From Obelidium mucronatum (lineage: Eukaryota; Chytridiomycota; Chytridiomycetes; Chytridiales; Chytriomycetaceae), in assembly GCA_025765595.1 (NCBI GenBank), contig JAIVFH010000109.1, positions 43,955 to 107,954 of the forward strand: 64,000 bases of DNA, given 5' to 3'. A program made the position numbers and the translations under genes. Positions 10,331 through 20,261 of the stretch are shown here, piece after piece. Position 1 is the first letter of the stretch; each line of letters starts with the position of its first letter. The notes under the pieces are model-generated. The model was not told where the DNA came from. It ran no database searches and was given only the letters and a program-made list of their open reading frames with translations.

Positions 10331-11973
10331 ATGACAACAACAATCGAAAAACTTTTCCCCGGTTTCACAAGCACCCAGAAACGCGACCTGCTCTACTACA
10401 CCATCGGAATCATCTGCTACAAACTGGGCCTCGAATCTGCCTTGGGATCCCTCAAAACCATGATAACAGAACGCTTCAACGCAGACCCAAGCACAAGCGC
10501 GAACGCATTCGCCACGATTGGACTCCTCGACGGCCTCAACACGCTCTGCCAAGCCCTCGGGGCAATCGCATGTGGCCCCACTTGTCTACAGATTCAAGAC
10601 TCCACGCGTGCTTGCAGTAGCGATTTCCTTCTTTGCAGCCTGTTGTCTTGTGTTTTTGATTATGGAGCCGATTGCTGGGGGTCGTGTGATTCAGTATGTG
10701 ACAAAGAACGGGAAACGGGTTCCAGATACGGCCACGTATGGGTCCTGGACTCCTTGGATTCTGTTTCCGCTTGGGTTCGTGATTTTCATTAGTTATGGAG
10801 TGATTGAGTTGATTCGGAGAGTTATTCCAAGAGATATTGTGGGTGGGGATGTGAATAAGTTGAAGAAGATGGATAGTCACGGTTCATATTTGGAATGAAG
10901 TTGCGGGGACTGGGGGTGCGTTTTTTTCGGCTTATATGATTCAGACTTTGGGTCATGTGTATGCATTGTGTACGGTTCCTCCCTTGTTTTTGGGGGCTGC
11001 TTGGTGCTGGTATCAGGTATTTTTTCAGTTATTCTCGAATACTTTCTGATCATTATGTTGTTAACATCTATTTTATTCTGGAATTTTATAGCTTTCTTCG
11101 CCAGAGCGCAAGGTTTCTAATGTGGAAGGACCAAAGCGATCTGTGCTAGGCTCTGTTGGCCATTACATTGGAGTCTACTTCTCATCCATTATTACGGGCG
11201 CCCGCATTATTTTCAGCTCCCGTCGCTTCATTTGGTTACTTCCAGGATACACTGTAGGTCTTGTCTTCCACCGTTACTTGGAAGGGGGAATCAACCCCAA
11301 CTTTTCCAAAATCGTCCTTGGCGACTCATCGTATTCCCAAATCATGAACGGAGGAAGCAACTTTGGTGAATTCCTTGGAGCTGTTGCCGTGTTTTTCCTT
11401 GCGACTCAAATCAAGACTCCGATTCCTTGGGTTCGTTTGGATGCGGTTACACTGAATTTGGTTTGGTTGCTCCCCGTTCTTGGGGCGACTTTGCTTGTGG
11501 ATGGAAAGGTTTCTGTTAATGCTTTTGCGTGGATTATGGCGGGTATTTATGTGTTTGTGTCGGCTGGTTGGTCTGCGGGAGATGTATCGCTTGCTGCCTA
11601 TGTTCAAAGTCAGTTGGATCACCACGATGTGGAATCTGCTGAGGCCCAGGAGGTTTCTCCTCTAGGCGCTGTCATGGCTTTCTTGTATTCCTCCAACATT
11701 GCGATTTACTTTTGCTTGAGTTTCGGGCTTGGAAAGTACTTGGATATCTACTCGAACCGCCTCAAATCCATCAAGGATGACAAAAACTTGGCCTTCTTGA
11801 CTGGAATCGAGCCATTTTATATGATTGGAGGGGTTTTGTTCACGGTTGGATGTGTTGTAATTCTGTTGGGGACTTTCATTCCACAAGGAGCACTTGCCAT
11901 CAACCCTGAAGTACTCGCTGGAGACAAGGAATCGGACGAAAAACAAGATTTAGAAGCCATGGCGGCGAAGTGA
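10331..11973 (+). CDS. Major-facilitator-like multi-pass transporter
   Basis: About twelve hydrophobic segments and MFS-like loops are visible once frames are joined: TIGIICYKLGLESALGSLK, VYRFKTPRVLAVAISFFAA, GSWTPWILFPLGFVIFI, AGTGGAFFSAYMIQTLG, LPGYTVGLVFHRYLEGG and WIMAGIYVFVSAGWSAGDV. One extra base is needed near 10578 and another near 10880 (CACGGTTC) to connect the first two blocks and the AGTGG block. An intron at 11017-11091 (GTATTT...TTATAG) then leads into the long last exon. Substrate is unknown and the exact MFS subfamily was not recognised; another polytopic family is possible. A TATA-like element lies about 65 bases upstream. Confidence 0.55.
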
Positions 11974-12109
11974 GACATTTTCCTCACAAGTGACAATAAA
12001 CAAGATCATCTTATTAAGCATTCGACCACAACACCAAATAAACAAAACCTTCTTCATGATTGTTTGAAGCAAGGCCAAAAACACTGATAAGGGCGCAAAA
12101 AAAAAAGAA

Positions 12110-13289
12110 TCACCGAGATGTACGATTTCCCAATCGTTCAGTGATTGGTATTCTGCGAGGTGCTTGGGCCTCCTCAACCCTGTCACTGTACATTCCACCA
12201 ACAACCACTGAACCGACTGATGTATTTCTGCAAGAAAAGAAGATATTCAATATTTGGATTGAACTAAAGAGTAGCTGAATGCGACTTACAAAACAGGAAC
12301 AGTAATTGGATGCCGCCGCCGCAGCATTGCGACCTGCAATCTGTAATCCGCGACTCGCTGGAGGAGCCACTTCTTCCACTTTGAGAGTGCGACCTTTTAA
12401 TAAGACAAGATTCAGAAATTCCTGAAACGAATAAGCGCATGATTTTCTTTCTTCGCTCACCATCCGCAACAACACCATTGTACGTGTCGATGGCAGACTT
12501 GACAGCCATCCTTTCTTTGAACGAAATTTCCGCGATCCCCGTGTGTGAAGCGGCATCATAGGAAACAAGGCATTTCACGACAGACCCAAAATCAGAAAAG
12601 GTGGCCTGGATTCAAGTTAGGTTTGGTTTGATGTATAACAAAAGAACGCACTTGAACATCGGCAGCGCTTGCTTTAGGATCCAGATTCAGCACGCGAATT
12701 GTCGGCTCAGAGGGGACCACGCGCGCGGCGGCCGACGCCGCGGCCGGTTCGACGGCGCGCGCAGCCGAAAGGCCGCCGCCGAGTCCGCCGAAGCCGCCGA
12801 GCGTCCGCCTTGCAAATGCGGCGGCCGCCTGGCTGCCGCTGCCGTCCCTGGCGCCGCCGCCGCCGCCGCCGCCGCCGCGCGCGTCCCGGCGCTTCGCCCC
12901 GCCAATCTTTTCGCGCAAATCCATGTCTTTTCCGTCGTATTTGTCGTGTCGCCACGGCTCATCGAAGCTGCGCTGCTGGTTCTGTTTGTTTTATGCGTAA
13001 GTAAAACTGATTGCGCACTCGCTTCGCCAAACTAAAACTGAAAAACGTGAGCGCTTACAGAGTATGGCGTGCCTCGGTCTCTGTCTCTGTCTCGGCGGTT
13101 GTTGTTGTTAAACCCGCCTCCACGTCTGTTGTTGTTTGAGCCACGCTTATAGCTCGCACCACTGCCCCTCTCGCTGTACACACGAGTAGTTTTGTCTTTT
13201 GCCGCAATTTCATCTAGCGACTGGGAAGGCGATTAGCGGGATCAATGTGGATTGGTATGCAGTGGTACCATATCCATCATATCGCTCAT
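12110..13289 (-). CDS. ALYREF/Yra1/THO4-type mRNA export adaptor
   Basis: ALYREF proteins are TREX adaptors that couple spliced mRNA to the UAP56 helicase and Mex67/NXF1. The N-terminus spliced from ATG 13289 reads MSDMMDM then SLDEIA, the UAP56-binding motif found at the N-terminus of ALY/Yra1. A basic Arg/Asn/Gly-rich segment, a Gly tract and one RRM follow (TIRVLNLDPKASAADVQ, then ATFSDFGSVVKCLVSYD, GIAEISFKERMAVKSA and YNGVVADGRTLKVEEV), with three to four introns. The 12700-12930 exon is extremely GC-rich with Gly/Ala repeats. The C-terminal exon after the donor near 12287 is uncertain; two frames are possible and neither gives the usual C-terminal UAP56-binding motif. Confidence 0.85.
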
Positions 13290-13391
13290 TTGAAGTATTT
13301 ATTGTATATATTTATTTATTTTATATTTATCATTACATTCCTGGAGCTTATTTGCATTAATAAAAACAGCCGATTCATTCATTCTTACACC

Positions 13392-14322
13392 CTATTCTTC
13401 CATCACTAGCTTGTTTGTCGATGGTACAAACGGGGTAAGCGGAATAAACACCAGCTTGTCCAGCTTGCACGACTGATACGCCCCGCCATTGAAAGTAACC
13501 AAACTGGGAGAACTGACGACGTACGCGTGGTTTGGCTTCTCGAGCAGATACGTCCACACCTCGCTCAGATACTGCCTCCCCTTGCGTTCGACGCACTGCA
13601 TCCCGCCCGGGAAGCCAAAGGCCGTCGCGTGGGCGTCGTTGAGCCGCGTGCGGTTGTAGCCGACGGCGTCATGACGGCGCGACGCCCGCGGCTCTGAAGG
13701 CCTTCATGACGTCGAGGCGGATAAACAGGGCGACGGCGGCGGCCAGGAAGCCGAGCAGGTCTGCGCGCGGCTCGGCGGGGCTCTCGAGGCAGCGCGGCTG
13801 GAAGCTCTCTGCGCACGTGCCGTGCTTCGTCCACTCGTGCGTCCACAGCCAGTTGTTGTCGCCGTCGCCGGCGCGCCACTCTCGCGCCAGCAGCGCCTGC
13901 AGGTACCCGAAGCGGCCCGTCGTGTTGCGCAGCAGCGCCGCGATGTCCGCGCAGCTGCGCGCCGCGTCGCAGCCGGCGTCGCTCGCGTTGAACGCGCCGT
14001 CGCAGCCGTTCGGCCACAGCCCGTGCAGCGTGAAGCGCGGCCCGATGTCCGCGACCACCGCCGGCGCCGTCCAGCCGCCCGGGTCAGCGTACGACAGCCC
14101 GAACGTGTAGTTCTGCGCCAGCACCGCGAGTCCGTTGCGCGACACGCAGCACTCGTCGTACGGCGCATGCGTCGCAGGGTCCAGAGAGCACGCGATGGCG
14201 TAATACGGGCAACTCGCCGGCTTCGTAAAAAAGGGTTTCGTGCCAGTGCTTGGCGTCCGCATAGAAATCTGGTAAGAATTCAGTCCATGTCGAAAGAACA
14301 AAGAAGTGACTGTTTGCGCCAT
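13392..14322 (-). CDS. RNase T2 family endoribonuclease, GC-rich copy
   Basis: Both catalytic segments are present: CAS1 FTLHGLWPN and CAS2 WTHEWTKHGTC, with the two histidines and the glutamate expected of a T2 ribonuclease that cleaves single-stranded RNA through a 2',3'-cyclic intermediate. Paired cysteines (DECCVSRNG) match the copy at 17813. A one-base excess near 13675 separates the catalytic part from the C-terminus (GGMQCVERKGRQYLSEVW through PLTPFV). The N-terminus as read (MAQTVTSLFF) is not a convincing signal peptide, so a short upstream exon may be missed. The central 600 bases are strikingly GC-rich with alternative third positions, unlike the AT-richer paralogue 4 kb away. Confidence 0.85.
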
Positions 14323-14537
14323 CCTACCCTTAACAAGCAGCGGCTGCCATAGCGAGACTGCCCGGTCTATTTATTGTATTTACCTTTGTTTCTCAGCGTT
14401 GATTCACTATTTGGTTGGGCAATCTCGTTGCAAATCTTTAACCGTCTGTGATTTCATGTTTGCGATACATACGCCGCCAGGACGAGGCCAGAATCACAAA
14501 TCATGCGACAGGAAGCATAAAATCCCTGCTTCTTTCA

Positions 14538-17339
14538 ATGTCAAGCTATTGCGCCATCGTATTAATGGCGATCGACGCGACAACGGGTGGCTGGTTTCTG
14601 CCTATATTCAATGGCTTTTGGAAGACTCTTGTATATGCTGCGGTTATCCGAATATCCCTCTTAACGGCAATTTCAAACTTTGCTTCTGTTTGGCCGCCCA
14701 ATGGTCTTTTTGTGGGGCTCTGGCTTACATCGACACGACGGGAATCGTATTTTCTCGTCCCATTCATGATTCTTGCCTTAGTTGTTGATAAATATCGAGC
14801 AAAATAGCTTACGTGCGGCAGTCATATTTACTGTTATCAATATCGTGGAGAGCTGCATTTGCTTCGTCATGATTGTGTGTCTGGCACCAAACAACAAATA
14901 CCGCGACTTTTGCAACTTGAAAACTTGTGGAATTATAATAGTTTCTTCAGTAGTTTCCTCCCTCATAGGGGGGTGTCTTGGCGCTTGGTTCATCCTTTCC
15001 TATTATCAGCTCCCTAGTTTTCTTTTCTCAGTCACATGTGTCAAATGGTTTTCGAGCGATGGAATCGGACTTATTCAAATGATCCCACTCTTGCTGAGCA
15101 TCATGCCCATATCTCAATCTATTAAAACTCTTGGCGCAAATGTTGGGAAATCGATATTCGCTTTGTTTTGTATCATCGCAATAGTGTCAGTTGAAGTTTT
15201 TCTCCACAACGCGCCAATCGATCAGAAGATTTTACCGCCGGAAATTGTTCCATTTATCGCACATATAATTTGCATGCCAATTGTTTTGGCAACAGGGTAT
15301 CTGGTAGGACACATTGGCTTCACAGCAAGTTCGCTTCGCGTTGAAGCATTTCAGCGGTCATTGGGATTGTGAATTCAGGATACTCTAACGAGGATGGAAC
15401 CACCCAAATGTTTCGGTTGCAGTTTTTTCTAATTGTGCTCATGATTTGTAGCATGGTAGTGATGGTTTTGCATGAGGAGAGAAAGGAGAGTATGGAAAAG
15501 GTTATTAAAGCGAGTGGTAAGTCGCCGCGATTCTGTCTTTTTTTTCCTTCTTTATTTATTCTCAAGGGTTTCGTGTATTCATTCATGCATCTTCTATTGA
15601 CAGTTCAGAAAACGGCCTTTATGGCATTCCTATGTCACGAACTGCGAAACCCACTGCACGCTCTAATCAACGTCAGTTCTCTCGTCCAAGAAACGTTGAC
15701 ACTGAATTCAGATCAACGAGAGCTCTTTGACGCCATCCAGGCTTCCGCGTCTTACATGTCTGAACTAATCAACGACGTTCTCGACACATCCCTTTTCGAA
15801 AGCGGGCAAATGAAGCTCGCTGATCCCATGCCTGTGCTCCGAGGAGGTATAAACGAGCTTGTGGAGGCAGTGGTGGCACCGTTCCGAGATGGTATTCACG
15901 GGAGAGGGATTGAATTGAATTGCGAAATCAAGGAAGGGTTGAATGACTTGACGTCGACGAGGATGCTTTGTATGGATGTTATGAAGGTGAAGCAAGTGAT
16001 TGTGAATCTGCTGTCGAATGCAATCAAATTCACGGACAAGGGGGGTAAGATTTCGTGTACCTTTGAAATTGGGGCGATTGGCTCTGGATTGGCTGGTTTC
16101 CCGCATGGGAAGCAAAAGCTGAGCTTAAATCGAAATCAAATGAGTTCGGCCGTGCATGGGAACAAAATTGGTGATGGTTGGGTCTTGTTGAAGTTCTCCA
16201 TAAGTGATTCGGGGATCGGAATGACGGAAGAGACCCTCAAGAATCTGTTTATCCCGTTTTTGCCATCTACTATGGCAACCACTCGAGAATATGGAGGAAC
16301 TGGCCTTGGATTGGTGATTTGTAAGAAAATTGTGGATTTAATGGAGGGCAAGATTTTTGTCAAGAGTGCCCAAAATGAGGGAACAACTTTCACGGTTGAG
16401 ATACCCGTCCGCCTTGCTTCCGGAAAAGAACACATCTGGGAGGAATCGGAAGGAGCCAAGAGCGTCCGTTTTGGAATTGAGACAATCACGCCGGATACCG
16501 AAAAGTTTTTACCGCCGCCGCCTCCTCTTCCTCAAATACCACCTGAAGTTCTAATCGAAGTCCGGGAAACTCATCCCACAACGAGTCTTCAAAGAGTAGA
16601 GCAAAAATTACGCGAATCACAGTCGAGGATGTCTTTGTCACGGCTTTCTTCTCCATCACCTTATCCAGAAGACTCATTTCAAACAGACGAAAAGTTTCGG
16701 CTGTCTTGTTCATTAAAAAGACCCGGCACCATGTTGATGCACGTGACAAGTCCTATAAATGACGCAAACGGTAATTTTCAAGAACAAGGCGGAAGATTAA
16801 GTTTATCAAATGCCTCCTTGACTAGGAAAATAACAGTTGTGCGGAGTGGAAATCTTGATGTCATCAAGTCTGGGGTCAGCAATACAAGTACGCTACATTT
16901 TGGGACGTCGCACAATGCTTCTGGAAGTATATCACCACAAAATTTGAACGACTCTGGAATAGGTCCCAAAAATATTCTTGTGGTGGATGATTCTGGTATC
17001 AATCGGAAAATCATTGTCAAGTTTTTGAGGACAATCAATGCCAAGTTTAGAATCGATGAGGCTGTGAATGGGTTGGAGGCAGTTGAAAAAGCGAGTCTGT
17101 CGCAATACGACATTATCTTCATGGATTTAACCATGCCTGTAATGGGAGGACGAGAAGCGACCCGACAAATTAAGCAAGAACTGAAAGTGCCTGCTCCTGT
17201 GATTGCAGTGACTGGAGATAATCTGCCGACTGAGGAGCTGGACAAGTTGTTTGAGATTGGGTTTACAGCTGTGCAACCAAAACCGTTCACAAAGGAAAAG
17301 ATTGAAAAGTACTTTCAGTGTATTAAGAATAACCCATAA
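14538..17339 (+). CDS. Hybrid histidine kinase with MASE1-type membrane sensor
   Basis: Order: a multi-helix sensor with MASE1-like signatures (VWPPNGLFVGLWL; later VKWFSSDGIGLIQMIPLLL), HisKA with phospho-accepting His in FLCHELRNP, HATPase with N box NLLSNAIKFT, G1 DSGIGM and G2 GGTGLGLVI, a Ser/Pro-rich linker, and a receiver domain with the acidic pair VVDDSG, phospho-Asp in IIFMDLTMP, Thr in AVTGDN and Lys in QPKPFTK. All catalytic residues seem intact. An intron at 15517-15603 (GTAAGT...GACAG) is 87 bases, stop-free and in frame. Small frame changes near 14785 and 15350 interrupt the sensor part. It is likely membrane-bound and feeds a phosphorelay through an Hpt protein encoded elsewhere. 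Start ATG 14538 chosen over an upstream GTG. Confidence 0.88.
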
Positions 17340-17812
17340 ACAAACATGTGTCATATTTTGTTGCAGAACTGAATTGAAGTATCTTTTGCCATTATGAGTG
17401 CCTCGAAAAAAGCCATCAAGTATGTTACAATCTTTCTCTGACTTCTTCGTCTCTTTTGAAGGCAAAGAACTTTGGGAACTTCCTGTGCTTAAAACAATAG
17501 ACATTGTCTGGTTTCACCCAAGATGTTCCGTTCCTGTTCTCGTGATAGAATAAGTTCAGCTTGACATGTTAAGATCTAGGGCGAGGCCACACGCCCTTGT
17601 AACGTCTCTTTTCCAAAGCCTCGATGGGCAAAGAAAAATCTATCTGCATGATTAAATGGCAAAAGATTTCAGCGTGGCCAAAGTGATTAAATGATTTAAA
17701 AAAAAGCCTTAGAACATCTTTGAATTTCTTTTTCGGCAAGGGCACGCACTGTCAGGTATATAAGAATGAAAAGCTTGGAAAGACAGACGATAAAGTAGAG
17801 GAAAACTTTAAA
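17340..17812. other. Intergenic region with TATA box
   Basis: No gene is supported. TATATAAG at 17757-17764 lies about 50 bases before the ATG of the downstream RNase T2 gene and is the clearest core promoter element in the window. Confidence 0.5.
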
Positions 17813-18976
17813 ATGCACTTGAATTGTATCACTTCGTTGACGTTTGCTGCTGGTATTGCTACCGTCAATGCGCTGCCCCTTGATGCGCTGTTTTCAAGAG
17901 CCCCATCTTGCAGTGCCAATTCTGTTGGTTGTCAAGGAACTTCCGACTCTTGCTGTATTCCAACCAACGGGCTTATGGTTCTCGCCTTGCAGTGGTTGCC
18001 AGGATGGTGCGCAATGAATGCTTGCTCTGATGGTGTTGTTGCCTCTATTCCATCTGGGGCCTGGACCATTCATGGTATACCTTTGATAAACACCACCAAC
18101 TGAAAAATAACATCAACCTTGAACGTTCTAGGTTTGTGGCCAAACCAATGCTCTGGAAGTCAAACTGGGGCGAATGGTTGTGACGCTACCCGACAATATG
18201 CCAGCGTGAGCGCTGCTGTGTCGACCATGGCTTTGTACAGCGACTTGGTCAAGTACTGGATCTCTTACAAGGGAACCGACATGGCCTCTTACGACTCTTT
18301 CTGGGTCCATGAGTGGGGAAAGCACGGAACTTGTTATTCTCCGGCTGATTCAAAGTGCGTTGGCGCCACTGGTGCTGCCGACCTTGAAAAGTACTTTGGC
18401 GATGCATTAAAGACGCGCAATACATATGACTTGTATGCTCCCTTGTACAATGCTGGCGTCATTCCCAATGGAAACAGTTATGACAAGACTCAATTCAAGA
18501 ACGCGATTCTTGCCGCGTTTCCTGGCACCAATATTGGGCTTGCTTGCACTGGCTCCTACGTTAATGAAGTTCGTTTGTCCCTGGTTGCTGTTGGTGGAGG
18601 ACTTGTTGGAGCGCCGTCTCTCATTGCTCCAGAGACGGACAACTGCCCACAAAAAATTGTGTACGCTGCACCTCCAGGAGGGATTATTCCACAGCCATCG
18701 CCGGTGAAATCTTCAACTACTACTACAACCAAAACCACTAGTAGTACTAGCAGCGCTGCGACCACAACCAAAGTAGCCACAACCACAACAGTGCAATCGG
18801 ATTTGAAGCAGTGTGCGCCATTGTTGTGCTCTCCTGGAAACAAGCGCAACAATTTGGCCGCTCCATGCAATACTTGCGTATCCGCAATTGGTGCAGTCGA
18901 TTCTCACTGTACCCAAGTGGGCTGGAACAAAAAGTGTGTTTCTGAAGTGACAACAATCTGTGGAATTGCATGTTAA
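17813..18976 (+). CDS. Secreted RNase T2 with Ser/Thr linker and C-terminal Cys-rich module
   Basis: Start at ATG 17813 gives a signal peptide (MHLNCITSLTFAAGIATVNA). CAS1 is split by an intron at about 18075-18131: WTIHG joins LWPNQCSG. CAS2 is FWVHEWGKHGTC. The catalytic histidines and glutamate are present, and the T2 fold ends near VNEVRLSL. A Ser/Thr-rich linker of about 40 residues follows, then a 60-residue module with about eight cysteines (from QCAPLLCSPGN to TTICGIAC) that I do not recognise; by position it may bind a wall polymer or surface. The frame is intact. A TATA box lies 50 bases upstream. Likely a secreted nutrient-scavenging or host/substrate RNA-degrading enzyme. Confidence 0.9.
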
Positions 18977-19315
18977 TAAAGGCAATAGATTTATTTGAAG
19001 AACATAATTTACTTTGAAGCACCACCGGAAGAAGCGTGAGTGAATTTGAGGTACAAGCCTTTGGTTGCTCACAGCTGAAAGAAAGCCGTTGACCAATCAA
19101 GAGACCGTGACCGCACCCATGCCAATATTTTCAAAGAGCGTCATGATACGAACTTCAAAACCCATAATAGCTACGCCTATCTCGAAGCCGAGACTGGGAC
19201 TGAAGGGACAAAGTTTATCGAATAGAAAAGATTCTTTTATTTTGTTTTGGAAAAGAGAAAGGATGTAAAGAAAGAATAGATTTGATACCCCATTGTTTTT
19301 GGAAGTGTTGCGTTT
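18977..19315. other. Intergenic region between convergent genes
   Basis: No gene supported. It separates the 3' ends of the plus-strand RNase T2 and the minus-strand triple-repeat gene; AATAAA-like motifs near 18976 and 19272 are compatible with polyadenylation of each. Confidence 0.35.
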
Positions 19316-19915
19316 TTAGAACATGGAAGCCAAGAGGACCGCAACAAGTCCAAATCCAACTTGCTTCGCTTCTAAAGAGCTGCTGGTGTAAACATTGGTG
19401 GTGGGTTTCACAATATAGGTAGCAGAAACTGAAGTGACCTCCGATGTGGTTTTGACTGATGCGATACCGGTAGTGGTTGCAGTAGAATCAGTCGACGATT
19501 TCTTTGCGCATTGACCGCCAGATCCAACAGGAACATCCGCTGGAATAACGCATTCCAAACCAGTGTCACAGATGGGAGAGTACAATGTACCGCCTCCGCA
19601 TGGTTCACCGATCTGGCTGACTTTTCTCTTGCAGGAACCGCCACTACCGACAGGAGAGCTTGCCGGAATATCACAGACTAGCTGGCCCTGGCAAATGGGA
19701 GGATATAAGGTGCCGCCACCGCATGGGCCGTCAATATCACTTTGTCTTCTTTGGCAAGTGCCACCGCTGCCGACGGGAGAAGTGCTTGGAATGATGCAAA
19801 CTAAACCAGAGACACATTGAGGTGGGTTTGCCGTTCCGCCACCGCAAGGTCCATTGAGGTCACTTTGGGCGAGAGCAACGCTGGAGGCAAGGAGGATGGC
19901 AGCTGCGAACTTCAT
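19316..19915 (-). CDS. Secreted protein with three Gly/Cys repeats and GPI-like tail
   Basis: A signal peptide (MKFAAAILLASSVALAQ) is followed by three repeats of about 40 residues with the pattern PCGGGT-x4-P-x-C-x2-GLVC-x-IP-x5-PVGSGG-x-C, each with four cysteines. A Ser/Thr-rich stalk and a C-terminal hydrophobic segment (VGFGLVAVLLASMF) resemble a GPI-anchor signal. The family was not recognised; the compact disulfide repeats suggest a cell-surface or wall protein. The frame is intact and there are no introns. Confidence 0.75.
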   Translation of the reverse strand: MKFAAAILLASSVALAQSDLNGPCGGGTANPPQCVSGLVCIIPSTSPVGSGGTCQRRQSDIDGPCGGGTLYPPICQGQLVCDIPASSPVGSGGSCKRKVSQIGEPCGGGTLYSPICDTGLECVIPADVPVGSGGQCAKKSSTDSTATTTGIASVKTTSEVTSVSATYIVKPTTNVYTSSSLEAKQVGFGLVAVLLASMF

Positions 19916-20261
19916 TTTTTGGTTATAAATTTGAATGGGCCGAATATGGTGAGTTTATGTACCCATTTATTTACAGTGCTCATTTAAGTTGAACTTGCTG
20001 AGCGGCAGTAAGGGCAAGCCCAGCACTTAATTTCTTTAAGCACAACCAACGAACACTTAAAAAAAGGGACAGTTTGGTTGTTGTTCACTGATGTACGATA
20101 ATATAAACGAGATGTTATATATAATTTATAAACGAAAAGACCCACCATCCATCCCTTACTTCTTCCCAAACTCTAAGCGTTACAACAAAACAGAAAAATG
20201 AAGCAATAGTCCCCACGACCTTCAAAAAACCCCCCCAAATTAAAAATTCATTCCCTATCCT
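19916..20261. other. Intergenic region
   Basis: AT-rich DNA between two minus-strand genes. No supported ORF, tRNA or repeat was seen. Confidence 0.4.

Noticed and set aside
12699..13035. Plus-strand Arg/Ala ORFs opposite the ALYREF exon
   Set aside because: Antisense of a Gly/Ala-repeat exon; no start context, no splice fit.
13706..14352. Plus-strand ORFs opposite RNase T2
   Set aside because: Mirror frames of a GC-rich catalytic exon.
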